Shown in pieces: positions 34,342 through 45,200 of a stretch of 64,000 nt of DNA. The DNA comes from Malachius bipustulatus (Eukaryota; Arthropoda; Insecta; Coleoptera; Melyridae). Below the pieces are notes generated by a model. That model was not told the origin of the DNA and did not search any database. It saw only the letters and a program-made list of their open reading frames with translations. The position numbers and the translations under genes were made by a program. The DNA is taken from positions 15,037,867 to 15,101,866 of the forward strand of contig OU342630.1 in assembly GCA_910589415.1 (NCBI GenBank). Direction: 5' to 3'. Position 1 is the stretch's first letter; each line of letters opens with the position of its first letter.

Positions 34342-34849
34342 AATCCAGTTTCCGCTGCAATGTTTGCTTTACATCACATATTCAGGGGTGTGTGCTCGCA
34401 TTTTAACCAGTTTGATTTGGTCAATGAAAGACGCACGAATTCATTTACTGGTTTTTCTTGAGAGAACACTAATTTGAATAATATAGGTATATTAATGTTA
34501 TTATGCTAATTTATTGATATTATTAATAATAAGATTTAAATGTTCTTATTCTTTATTGTATCAAATTGTCTTACAATTGTTTATAACTAGTCTGTATTTA
34601 AATCAGTCACAGAAACAATAGCAATAACCTTCAAAGTCCAAATAATTAGTTTGTTTCTTCTTCTTTACACACAATACTGAACACAACTATGCTCTAATTT
34701 CACTTTACTTTTACAGACCTTTTCCAATATCCACTTATACTGTTATACTGTCAAATTACTGAACCTTCTTATCCTTCACTCTGTTCTTTACTCTGTGATG
34801 CTCTAATTTCAACTAACTTCCAATCTAAACTAACAGCTACTACCATGGC

Positions 34850-36118
34850 GCTCTTATATACACGCCGGGAGTGGATCTCGGCCTTTCTGAAATCTTAATA
34901 AGTGTTTTAGCGTAGCTCTAGACACAGCATGCACTCTTTCGAACATGCGCGAAAATATTATGGTATTCTGCCGGTAGGTGGCGAGATGAACTAAGTAAAT
35001 TTAACGACTCTCCTGAAAAATATTGAAATTAACAAATACGTAGTGAAAATTAAATCTTGAAAAGTATACCAAAACAGTATATCATAGTCGAGAATAAAAT
35101 AGAGCAAAAATGGTTTTCACGCAATCACAGAGAAATGAATTTAAAACAATAATACAAGAAACAATCAAGGAATTATTTGCAGATGGAACGTTCATAGCTA
35201 GTATCGCATTAAAGGTAAAAAAAACTCTCGATATACCCGAGAATATTGATAAAAGGCTTACTGAAAGTAAACAAGACATTGAAAATTTGCAAAAGTTTGC
35301 ACAAACGGTAAATAACAAAGTAAATAAAATGGAACAAGTTCTACGTAAAAATAATGTGAGAATATATGGAATACCAGAACAAAAGGACGAACAATGTGAA
35401 GATTATAATAAGCGTTATAAAAAGGAAAACCAAAATGAATTTTACCAGTGAAAAAATAGAGGCAGTTTATAGAACAGGTAGAACTACTGAAAAAGGAAAC
35501 AGGGCAATACTTTTGAAATTTAAACAATATAAATATAAAGAAGAAATAATAATGCAGAGGAACACATTGAAGGGAACCGAAATAATTATAACCGATGATT
35601 TAACCAAAGATAACCATAGATTATTGAAGGAAGCAATTTTAAAATTGGGAAAACGAAATGTATGGAGCATGGGAGGCAGAATTTTCTATAGAAAAGGCGA
35701 AACGAAGTTATTAATAAACAACACAGAGGACATAACAAAGTACATTCCATAAAATAGTTTTAGTGGAGCAAAAGAGAGGTCGATGTTTGCAGAATTAGAA
35801 GATGCTGAAAAATAAACGGGTGTAATTAACATGATTATCTCAATGGTAAATCAGGGGAGTGAACCACAGAAAAAAAAAAAGGAGGAAGACAAGTGTTTGA
35901 TTTTCTTAATTAGTTATTGATTGCACAAGAATTATTACTTTGGTTATTTTGGAGATATTTATTAGCTTTTAGTTTTTTAGTCAATATTCAACGCTTGCTG
36001 AAAATTTGTTAAGGTGTGATGATGACGGGGAGGACAGCCAAATTCCTGATACCATAGTAATTAATAATATAGAAGATGAAGAAGTCAAAAAATTATTGGG
36101 TAATCTAAATTTACTACA
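34850..36118 (+). mobile_element. 5' half of a non-LTR retrotransposon with ORF1
   Basis: A GC-richer start (about 34850-34980, CTTATATACACGCCGGGAGT) leads into ORF1 at 35110 and then into the beginning of ORF2, which is interrupted by a transposon at 36121. The segment 36060-36118 reads on in frame into the endonuclease at 38060 once that transposon is removed. Confidence 0.65.
35110..35752 (+). pseudogene. Non-LTR retrotransposon ORF1 protein (frameshifted)
   Basis: Two overlapping frames (35110-35451 and 35366-35752) form one protein of about 210 residues. The first part is a coiled coil rich in Lys/Glu/Asn (DIENLQKFAQTVNNKVNKME) followed by VRIYGIPEQKDEQ. The second continues IEAVYRTGR, NRAILLKFKQYKYKEEI, LKGTEIIITDDLTKDNHRLL and a Trp-containing strand with GRIFYRKGETK. 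This order (coiled coil, RNA-binding core, C-terminal domain) is that of ORF1 chaperone proteins which coat the element RNA. The frame slips at about 35400-35440. No zinc knuckle is seen. Confidence 0.7.
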
Positions 36119-36120
36119 TA

Positions 36121-38057
36121 CACGTTGATTAATTTCTAGATAGTCTACCAAGGTCACATGAAAATTCAGCAGTGATGTCAGATCTCTAATTTTGTAGGTG
36201 CAATGAGGATGAGGAATCACAGAATAAATAGACATAATTTATTACATCATCAACAATTTTTGTTTATTTGAAAATAAAAAGAATTTAAGGTTTCTTTTTG
36301 AATATAACGATGATGTTAATTCATAAAAGGTATTTATAATAAAAAAATAACAAGCACCTATTTGTAAAGAACATTTTATTGGAAAGTTATACACAAATTA
36401 AATATATGTAATATAAATTAATGCAAAACTTGACAATTGATAATTTAATATTCAGAGTCATATAATCAGTTTCTTAAATTAATACCTAATTAAAACATTC
36501 CACATTTCTGCCGTAACACCAGTATGATGTGTATTTCGCCAAAGAGAAATAACGTCGGTACTCTCATCGCTTAAAGGACGATTGAAGTTCGGCTTTGCTA
36601 TACCCACACATGTTCGATTGGATTAAAAATGCAATGGTATAGTGGAAGTCGAAGAATTTTGTGTCCATACTGTTCAGCGAATCCACTATATACTGCTTTG
36701 GTTTCTTTTGTTCCTGTTGTGAAACCAATAAGCATTTTAGTTATATAAAAATCATAAAGTCAATATAAAATATACTTATTCACAATGTCTAGGAGCTGAG
36801 CTTTCAGCGAAAAAGGCTCGAAACTAATGTTCTTCCTGCGCAGCGCATTCGTCAATTTGTTGTTTATTTGAAGAAGAAATTGGTGGTTTATTTTCAACTG
36901 CACTGTGGTAAGGCGCATTGTCCATAATAATCACAGAAGGTAACTTGGCTTTAACTGATTTTCGAACCACTTGGTAAACTTTCCATGATTCATCTCTCCA
37001 TGATAATCTGGATCTTTTGTTGATGAAGAGAAAATCAATTCTGCCCCATCAACAAAACCATTTATCTTACCTGCATGCAAAACTATGTACCTAAATAATG
37101 AAAATAAATGATATTATATTTAATGCCTAATTATACATCATTATAACATATTATATTATAAGTATTTAAAACACCTTTTGCCTTCCGTCTTCTGTTCAGT
37201 TTCTTGACACTGCGTGGGTTTTGATCCTGCCAAGACCTTCCCATTGTGCCGTTTTGAGAGATCCATGTTTCGTCTACATACACAAATTATTGGTAAGATG
37301 CCTTCTCTTTTGTAATCTACATATGCGCGTAGGAACTTCACTCTTTTAACAATAATGTGACCTAATTCCAGGAGACCTCGACGTGGATTGTCTTTTTTCC
37401 ATTTAAATCCAATTTTCTTTAAGACGCACAAAAGGAGAAGATTTGCTGCACTCAAATATATACTTGTCTTTGAGGACGGTATGTAGAGTATGTAGAGAGG
37501 GTACCAAAGCGACAATTTCAGAGCTTCAGCTACCCTCTAAATCATAATATTTATTACTTGATGTCAGTAGTATTTGAACCTATAAAATAATTTTTATACC
37601 TTGCTCACTGATGTTAGGGGTATAACGGCCCCCATTCATTATTGATTCGTTTCCAAAGTATTCGAATAAATTTGCCACCATCTGCTGTTGCGCTTCTTTA
37701 CTTATATGTTTTGGCATTTTGCTTACTTTTAAAGATAATCTATCACTTTTTAGATAATTCTAATAATTTTTAATTTATTTTATAAAATTAAAAATTAACT
37801 CTTAAAACTGACAGACGTAAACAGAACAAAATCAGTTTATTATTTTGGATAGAAAAGTTGACAACAAAGCCAGGGCGACGTTGTGATCGATTATTAAATT
37901 TATTGTTTTTGCATCTTCCTAATGTCAAACATTTTCATTTGATCCCTTTAATAACCTTCAAACTCTAACTGTCATTTTTAGTGTCATAATGTTCGACGTT
38001 ACAACGCAGCGTAAACAAATATGACCTTGGCAGACTATCTAGAAATTAATCAACGTG
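36121..38057 (-). mobile_element. IS630/Tc1/mariner-superfamily transposon with 37-bp terminal repeats
   Basis: The ends CACGTTGATTAATTTCTAGA and its inverse are 37-bp terminal repeats with about one mismatch, flanked by TA at 36119-36120 and 38058-38059. The insertion interrupts the ORF2 of a non-LTR element and removal restores its frame, so both boundaries are certain. A transposase pseudogene runs on the minus strand. The 5' region of a second copy is found at about 61380-61640 (+). Confidence 0.9.
36480..37712 (-). pseudogene. DDE transposase of the IS630/Tc1/mariner superfamily (broken, probably intron-containing)
   Basis: Minus strand. It starts MPKHISKEAQQQMVANLFEY (about 37712), an N-terminal helix segment, and is followed by a possible donor near 37605. 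The 37515-37156 block carries LKKIGFKWKKDNPRRGLLEL and ends near the first catalytic Asp, where the usual 'vDETWi' is broken by a frameshift but ISQNGTMG-like sequence follows. At 37090-36830 it reads KINGFVDGAELIF, DYHGEMN, then the second catalytic Asp in IIMDNAPYHS. At 36720-36580 the final part LRLPLYHCIFNPIEHVWV holds the catalytic Glu in NPIE. Stops and frameshifts make it inactive. An intron separates the last two blocks (about 36730-36780). Confidence 0.8.
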
Positions 38058-38475
38058 TATGAACATAAGAAGCATAAATAAAAATTTTAATGAACTACTC
38101 ATATACCTTGAACGCTTCAACCTAGAAAATATCCATTTTATAATTTTATCAGAATGTTGGAATACAAAAGGGGTAAGTAACTACTACATTTCGAATTTTA
38201 CATGTTACAATAATGAATCATATTATAATCAGAATGATGGGAGTATGTTATACATAAGAAATGATATCCAGGCTACAGTCGACATAATTAAATTATCGGA
38301 GATCAATATTATTAGGGCAAAATTTGAATATAATGGGGAGAAAATAGGACTTACAGCCTCGTATCGTCCACATCCTGTTAACATAGGACTATACACTAGT
38401 GACCTTCAAGAATACAATCTCAAACTGGAGAAACAAAGCATTCTGTACAAGAATATTTTATTTAAAAAAAAGTAG

Positions 38476-39137
38476 GGAACATCGGTCTAACTATGTAGCT
38501 AAGACATGGTCTCTGGTAATTTGGCTTCCAGTACTAGCTCATTCAGCCACAGACAGTACTGGGAGACTTCCGTCTCAGCCCAGTTTCGTATTGTTGTTTT
38601 GACAATAATATCCGGTGATATACCAAATACTGGTTCTGCTCGGATAAATTTGGATTCGGCATTACATAATTCCTACGTTACAATATACAATATACCAATA
38701 TACAATAGTACCTACCTATATTCAAATCATATACAATCAATGTTGAAATTTACGGTTGATAAATTTGCAACTTATGAAAAATTAAAGGCCAGTTTCATAA
38801 GCAATAAAAAAAAATATGAAATTAAAATTTAAACTCTAATTTCAACTTTTTTACTATTGGTTTTCATAAGATTTGAAACTGAGTTTAAGTTCAAGTGACT
38901 TTCCCATTTGTTAAAAAGCAGAAATGATTCTCTTATGGTCAATCGGTCTTATTTAGTTAATTTTACCATACCAATTTACCATTTTATTATCTTGTGATAC
39001 TTAATATGATCTAACTAAGTGACTAACTTAGTGACTAACTTGATTTTTGATTATTTATTTTAAAGACAGTCAGGAATGGAGTGATAGATTACATATGTAA
39101 TCTATATATTTCGCCGACGGAATCTCTGGTTGACATA
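38476..39137. other. No confident gene; possible relic of a non-LTR N-terminus
   Basis: A + frame at 38506-38832 contains VVLTIISGDIPNTGSARINL, which resembles the 'LLLlSGDi..NPGP' segment found near the start of many non-LTR ORF2 proteins. Support is a single motif. Confidence 0.3.
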
Positions 39138-39994
39138 TACAGGGTGAGTCATTTTAATCTTAAAACCCGAATATCTCTGTTGGTAAGCCAGATACAAAAA
39201 AATTGTGCAGACAAAAGTTGTTCAGAACAATGGGGGTCATCTGACTATATTAATGACTTTGACCTTGTAGACCAATTTCAAGGCCATTTGAAAGTCAAGA
39301 TAATTTTTCAAATACGACACCCTGTATATTATTGTTTTTTCATATTTCCTGAGAAAATCCAATAAGAATAGTTTTTACAGTTGCAGTCTAAAATGAGTAG
39401 GTTATGAGTTACAAACAAGTGAAAATCGCAGTTTTTCATTTTGAAAGCAGTGTTCATCAGAAATGGCACCAAATATCGAAAAACGGCTTACATGTTCCTA
39501 TCTTAACTTTTCATGGGTTACCTTACAGTGTACTTGAAATTTTTATACAGGGTGATTAAAAATCTGGTAATTTCCTTCACCCTGTATTACAATTTAAACC
39601 ACATAGCAGTATACTATGTGAAAAGTTAAGATAGGAACATGTAAGCCGTTTTCTGATATTTGGGGTTGTTTCCGATTTACACTGCTTTCAAAATGAAAAA
39701 CTTCAATTTTCAGTTGTTTATAACTCACAACCTACTCATTTTACACTGCAGGTGTAAAAACCTTTCTTATTGGTTTTTCACAGGAAATATGAAAAAAGAA
39801 AAATATACAGGCTGTCCTATTTAAAAAATAATCTTCACCTTCAAATGTACTTGAAATTGGTCCACAAGGTCAAAGTCATCAGTGCAGTCAGATGACCCCC
39901 ATTGTCCTGAACAACTTTTGTCTGCATAATTTTTTTGTATCTGGCTTACCAACAGAGATATTCGGGTTTGAAGATTAAAATTACTCACCCTGTA
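39138..39994. mobile_element. Large palindromic element, 857 bp, with a nested smaller one at its centre
   Basis: TACAGGGTGAGTCATTTTAA (39138) is mirrored by TTAAAATTACTCACCCTGTA ending at 39994. Pairing blocks continue to the centre: GTATCTGGCTTACCAACAGA, ACATGTTCCTATCTTAACTT and their inverses. The middle (about 39545-39588) carries its own TACAGGGTGA...TCACCCTGTA pair, suggesting a small element inside or a composite. The frames at 39081 and 39821 are mirror images of one another and are not genes. Confidence 0.85.
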
Positions 39995-40399
39995 GAAGTA
40001 GGTATTCAATACTCTCAGTCACTAGATGGCACTATGACATGTAAGTCACGATGTTTCCGATGCCATTTGATCTAAATAGATCGTTGACTTTCTATGTTCG
40101 CCACAATCCTCTGATGGTTGTTTGTGATATGTCACCCTGGTGAGCTGAAAATTATCAATGAATTTATCTGACTTCACTGAGCATTTGAGGTTGGGTCGTT
40201 CAAAAAATTTTATTGTTGTTCAATACACGGAATGCCGTCATTGATATAATATTTTTGGTCATTATTTACATCCGCGTATCCTACAGTTCCACTATGGAAC
40301 CTATACATATAGGGGTGGAGAACAAACCTATAGTAACATCAGGCAGGTATTCATTTGCTTTGCAAATACATAGTTAGCAAAAAAAAAAGAACTAAAAAT

Positions 40400-41192
40400 C
40401 GGTTTTGTGAGTGCGGTCCTGACAACAATCTCCGATTAAATACGTCGGGTCTCGGAAATAACAACTTGACGACAATTCCAAGAGCTTTGAAGCGTACAGA
40501 GACGGATCCGCACTATATCCGCTTTCTCATATCGTATCCAGAAAATTCTGTTGAGAAACTCCCTAAGAGCCAGCCCATAATGAGGTGGAGCGCCATCCTG
40601 TTGGAAAGTCAAATGATCTTGTAGGTAACGATCATCATTTTCAACGATATCAACAAGCACTGGGTGGACAAGATCTTGCAGCATTTCCAGGTAAGCTTCA
40701 CCGGTCAGATTCCCTTCCACAAAAGTTGGACCAATTATGCGGTCTCCAAAAATACCAGCCCAGACATACAAAACACCTGTCGTCGATCGAAATCATCCTC
40801 ATTCGGTACATGCACTAAATGAATTTTGTACGGATGCAATTTATACTTTTAATATTAGTTCTTGAAATGTTGGTTACAGTGGCCAACTTTCGCGTACTCA
40901 GAGTTGGGTCTGCAGCAAGTTGTCCCAAAACTTCAATCACAGAAACCTCGTTTCTCACTTGGAGTACACGTTTTGTATTCGCCACTGAATCTGTTTCTTT
41001 AATTTTTTTGACCAGGCTCAACGTATTTCCTGCTTGTGTGTTTATCGGGATGCTCTTGATTGAATAAATCTGCAGTACGATTGCCACACTCACCATTTCC
41101 GAAAAACAAAGCGATAATTTGAATTCTCTCCGCAATAGAGTAAACCATATTTTGACAACTTCACAACCAATGTTTACGTGCAAATACGACAA
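40400..41192 (-). pseudogene. Broken mariner-type transposase
   Basis: Minus strand, two frames. The upstream frame (41192-40815) has the helix-turn-helix region: GNTLSLVKKIKETDSVANTK, RNEVSVIEVLGQLAADPTLS and TRKLATVTNISRTNI. These match the N-terminal DNA-binding part of an insect mariner-like family. The downstream frame (40771-40436) has the catalytic core: VWAGIFGDRIIGPTFVEGNL, TGEAYLEMLQDLV and FQQDGAPPHY (the second catalytic Asp). The first catalytic Asp block is lost at the break between the frames and the C-terminal catalytic block is unreadable. No terminal inverted repeats were found. Confidence 0.8.
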
Positions 41193-43255
41193 TTCAAAGA
41201 GTAGCTTAAGCTGAGATTAAAAATCTGTTAGGTGATCGAAAGTAGAAGTCAAAAATTATCTTGATATTCCGATAACAGAATAAAACCCGCTACGTAATAA
41301 GAAACATGTCTGTGTACTTAAAGCATCTCAAAAAGTAAGAATTTGAGCATTTTTTATCTTAAACAATCACTGCATGGATTTAGTCATAGAACCCATGAAA
41401 ACCATAGTGATAATCATGGCAACCATAATGATAACCATAGCAACCATGATAGTGACTGGTGAAGTGCGATATTTTATTAATCACTCTCTGCGCACGATTC
41501 CGAAGAAGAATAAGTAGGTAGGTAAAAATTACGAGGTACCTTTTTTATTCATTCGCCCTGTAGAATTTAATCAAAACCCAAAAAGTGAGATATCGTTGTA
41601 AAGAGAATTCAAGTAGCTTTCAAACAATGTATCACTTGATATCTGGTCTCTATAATGATAAACGAAGGGGTAGCCACCCCTTCCAAGGGGATGAACTTGG
41701 ATGGTTAAATTTGTTGCCTAAATATATGTCCCCCTCGAAAACAAAATTGACATGTTTCGGCGTTTTTCGCATACATCTTCACTTTCCAAATTATTACGCT
41801 TGTTACCTTTTCGATGGCCCACCCTGTATAAAATGTCTTGCAGCTTTCAATATCTTTTGGCACCAAAATCCGTTCTGTATTTTTTATAATGTAGTTTTAT
41901 GCTTTCTTTATTTAAATTTTCTCTTTCTAACTTAGCTAATAATAATTCAGCTAATTATTATAAACTGTAAGTTTCGTCAATCTTCGTTACAGAATACTGA
42001 CACACGGATAATAAGAAATGAAAACTGACAAATCAATTAAGTTATTAAAGTAATATATTTGACATGCAGCAGTGCTGGTAATTAAGAAGAAGAGTTTTGA
42101 CAGTGTCATCCAAACACCTGATTTTGGCATGTGATAATTATAAATTTGCGATAGAGATAATCATATTTTGGGATTTTTAGTTTTTAAACCAGCAAATGAG
42201 GGCAACTTTGAAAGCTAATTAGAATTTTCTTTTTGATATTTCAACAGTATTATTGAAATGTTTTAACTGTCGGTATAGGTTCGTTATCGTTACTGTCAAA
42301 TATTTTTTCCTCTATAATTTTTCCTTAAATCTAAGAACCTTGCGATATTTATTTGCACAAAACTGAATTTGTATGTTAAATTCCTATGACTCATTTACAA
42401 GTTTCCAGTCTTTATAGTTGTTAAGAAAATACCCATCGATATAAATTTTTAAAATCTCACAGTAAATAACTTTTTCATCTGAATAATTTTTTGTTTTACT
42501 TTTTTAACAGTTAAAATAAATTAATTTAAACTTTTGCATTTTGTAGATATAGGTACCTACATAGGTTGGGTACTAAACTTTAATCGAACGTGAGCTGCAT
42601 TTTTTTTGTTGCAAAATTTCATTTATTTCATTAGATTTCGCTTGAAGCAAATTGCATGGTTTTCGTGAATTCCAGTAGGTAGTTGCAGATCGTGTATCAT
42701 ACAATATACAGTAAATTCGCGATGGTGGATGTTCATTTCCTGTTATTCTGAACACATAACAAGTTTGTTGAGAAGGTTCAATAGTGAATTTATAGGGAGC
42801 TTCAGTACAGGAGCACGCTGAGTAAATCACCCCGGAGTATCCCTTCATTTCGTTTCAATAGGTTTGGTTCGTACATTCCTGTACCTCTGACTCTGCTATG
42901 AATATACGAATACACTCTCCCATCGTCAATTGAATAGCAGGAGCGGTTGCATTAAATTAAGTTGAATTTATTTTGATAAGCACAAATAATGATACAAGTA
43001 TGGTACATCGTTACTGTTTTCCAATGATGTTTGAAATACTCGGGTGGTTTCAGGGAAGTTCCTGATACCAAGTGTGTGTGGATCGTTTTGGTAAAATAAA
43101 TTTTAAAATAATTTATGTTTATCCAAATCCTATATGGTCAGAATTTATTTAAAGGGTGATATGGATGAAAAATGACAGTTCGATTGAATAATAGCGCATT
43201 AATAAATCGTTCATTCATTAAATAAATGTCACTAACTTATAATAACTGCAGTCAT
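41193..43255. other. No recognisable gene; degenerate short repeats
   Basis: A short imperfect tandem array of AACCATAGTGATAATCATGG-like words lies at about 41390-41460. CACCCTGTATAAAATG near 41820 is a repeat end. No frame with recognisable content. Confidence 0.35.
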
Positions 43256-43548
43256 TTAGTAAGGCCCTTGACCTTGGAGAGAGACCTGAAGTCTTTAAGA
43301 GTGACCTTTAGTCTTGGAGAGATAAAGACCTTTAGTCTTTAATAGTGGCCTTTAGCCTTGTACAGAGAGAGACCTTTAGTCTTTACGAGTGGCCTGTAGC
43401 CTTGTAGAGAGAGAGACCTTTAGTCTTGAAGAGTGGCCTTTAGCCTTGTAGAGAGAGATACCTTTAGTCTTTAAGAGTGGCCTGTAGCCTTGTAGAGAGA
43501 GAGACCTTTAGTCTTCAAGAGTGGCCTTTAGCCTTCTAGATAGAGGAA
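43256..43548. repeat. Minisatellite, about six copies of a 45-50-bp unit
   Basis: The unit is built from GAGACCTTTAGTCTTTAAGA followed by GTGGCCTTTAGCCTTGTAGA and a short (GA)n stretch. About six diverged copies run without a gap into the 3' side of the minus-strand gypsy relic, so on the element's coding strand the array lies just after the integrase. Confidence 0.85.
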
Positions 43549-43581
43549 CTGTAGCAGTTGAGGGCGGACTATTGATCGTCT

Positions 43582-43815
43582 TTAACGTTTCTGGAACTGG
43601 AACGGTTTCATGTTCTCGAGGGCAGCGATACCTTCATAGGGACGGCTTGATCTCTGAGTGTGTGGATCTTCTTTCACTTTATAGCGGTCGTTTTGTAGAA
43701 CTTCGACAACCTTAAAGGGGCTTCTGAACTTTGGTAATAACTGCTTGCTTTTGTTGTTTGCAAGGAAACTTGTAACCTTTATGAGCACTAGATCTCCGAT
43801 GTTGAAAAATTTCAT
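43582..43815 (-). pseudogene. gypsy integrase C-terminal domain
   Basis: The frame FNIGDLVLIKVTSFL, then LLPKFRSPFKVVEVLQNDRY and VKEDPHTQRSSRPYEGIAAL, is the SH3-like C-terminal domain of gypsy integrases (GPY/F-like motif as SPF), which binds DNA. Upstream it is fused to the truncated RT, so the zinc-binding and DDE domains of integrase are gone. Confidence 0.75.
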
Positions 43816-44275
43816 TCATAAATTTTTGAAACACTGACTTAGCCCGAATGGCATTCTTACATATTCATAGTGCCCTTTTGGTGTAATGAATGCTGTGTAT
43901 TGGATTGATTCCCATACACACATAAGTGACGTGAAGTATTTATAACCATGTAGATTATCGATAATTTCCTCGATGATAGGCATTGGGAAAGGATTCTTTT
44001 TTGTAATTTTGTTCAACGCACGATAGTCTATCACAAGTCTTTTTTCGTTATTTTTTTTTATTTACAAGTAAAGCGGGGCTTGCGTAAGGGATGTACTTTT
44101 TTGTATGATATAAGAATCTAGTAATTCATTAATAATTTTCCTAAATATTTCTTTATCTTTTACAGCGCAGCGATAAGCTCTTTGACTCACCGGTTTATTA
44201 TTAATTAATTCTATCGATAATGACACAGAGTGTGCCTTGCCAAGTTTATTCAGATTATGAGAAATGCACATTTCG
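43816..44275 (-). pseudogene. gypsy reverse transcriptase, N-terminal part only
   Basis: The frames 44271-44062 and 44034-43816 carry SVSLSIELINNKPVSQRAYR, then IDYRALNKITKKNPFPMP, IIEEIIDNLHGYKYFTSL and YVRMPFGL. These are the fingers and first palm motifs of Ty3/gypsy RT. The usual 'DL.sGYhQi' catalytic Asp block is damaged, and the sequence stops right after MPFGLS, before the YLDD box. One frameshift lies at 44034-44062. Confidence 0.8.
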
Positions 44276-44376
44276 TATTCAGTTATAATTTTTTTATTTA
44301 GAATTTCCCTGTCTGAACGTGAAATTTGCCGGCATTCAGTGTTTTTAATGCTGAAAACGAATCTTATATGATAACG

Positions 44377-44990
44377 CTAAATAATCCATTCTGGAATATT
44401 AGTACGATATTTAAATGTCAATTCATCGTCAACTCTGCAATAAATTATATTTTCGTTTTCAGTGAAGTTTGTACCTATAAGGCAGTCCTCGTTTAGTGTT
44501 TGGTCATCTATTACGTAAATTTTAACTTTTAACTCTACTTCTTCTATTCGGATAACAGCTTCGGAGTAATGAGAGACGTCTGTTCCCAAAAAGCCTGAGA
44601 GGGTGACGTTATTTTCGAGGTGTTTGAATTCTAAATTCAGATTTTGCGCTACTGATAATTTTATGAGCGAGCAATTGCTCCCAAAATCAATGAAAGCATT
44701 TTGTTTTTTATTATTAATGACTGTTTTGTGGAACTTAGAGGCAGCGTTTTTGTTCCTAAGGAGATTAACTTTCTGTATTTTACTATCGACATGCTTTGTG
44801 AATATATTTCTGTTGCCTCCTCTTATGTGATTCCGATTACTTTGGAACTTATTATTATTATTTTTTTTTGAGCAGTTTACCTCGATGTGACCCTTTATTT
44901 TACAGAAATTGCAAATTTTAAATCTATGGTGGCAAGAATTACGACCGTGACCTCACGAGCCGCAAGTTGTACATTCCGTGTCATAATTGT
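44377..44990 (-). pseudogene. gypsy gag zinc knuckles and aspartic protease
   Basis: Two CCHC knuckles lie at about 44875-44990. The first is interrupted by a stop; the second reads CNFCKIKGHIEVNC (C-x2-C-x4-H-x4-C). The protease follows, with the active-site segment AFIDFGSNCSLI (usual D-T/S-G-x) at about 44670-44700 and a downstream IIGTNF-like flap end read as CLIGTNF near 44470. The protein normally cleaves the Gag-Pol precursor. The active-site Thr/Ser is replaced by Phe in D-F-G-S. Confidence 0.7.
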
Positions 44991-45200
44991 CGGGCGTGCT
45001 GAAATTTTGAGAACGACTGGTTCCTTGACGAGGTGGAAAATGAGATGACTGAATGACTTTGTTCTGGCTTTGATAAATTTTGTTTCGAAGATACACACCT
45101 AGAACGTTAGGGTCTTTTATATTAGAAGCTTCTATGGCTGCGCTAATATTTGTATCATTAATAGCCCCAATAATCAGAGAGACCTTGTCTGAGTCAGAGA
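44991..45200 (-). pseudogene. gypsy gag, middle part after the inserted repeat
   Basis: FSDSDKVSLIIGAINDTNIS, then ASNIKDPNVLGVYLRNKIYQ, continues the gag capsid C-terminal region of the relic. The segment directly abuts the repeat copy that starts at 45200. Confidence 0.7.

Larger units (their letters stand above)
36060..38475 (+). pseudogene. N-terminal endonuclease of the same non-LTR ORF2, split by a transposon
   Basis: After removing 36121-38057 and one TA, the frame reads KKLLGNLNLLHMNIRSINKN, which is the start of an EEP endonuclease. It then has IILSECWN (the catalytic Glu block), a GSMLYIRNDI block (usual GGGV.iyi) and GLTASYRPH (usual 'vyRpP'). The DFN and SDH catalytic blocks and the whole RT are missing, because the frame ends in lysine-rich sequence at 38475. 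This is a truncated copy. Confidence 0.7.

Noticed and set aside
35082..35527. Minus-strand hydrophobic, cysteine-rich frames at 35082 and 35258
   Set aside because: They are antisense to the Lys/Glu-rich ORF1 protein, whose codons give Phe/Cys/Leu on the other strand.
41550..41830. A MITE bounded by CGCCCTGTAG and CACCCTGTA
   Set aside because: Both sequences are in the same orientation, so they cannot be the inverted ends of one element.
43256..43548. CRISPR-like array
   Set aside because: The units are contiguous tandem copies without unique spacers, in a eukaryotic context; it is a minisatellite.
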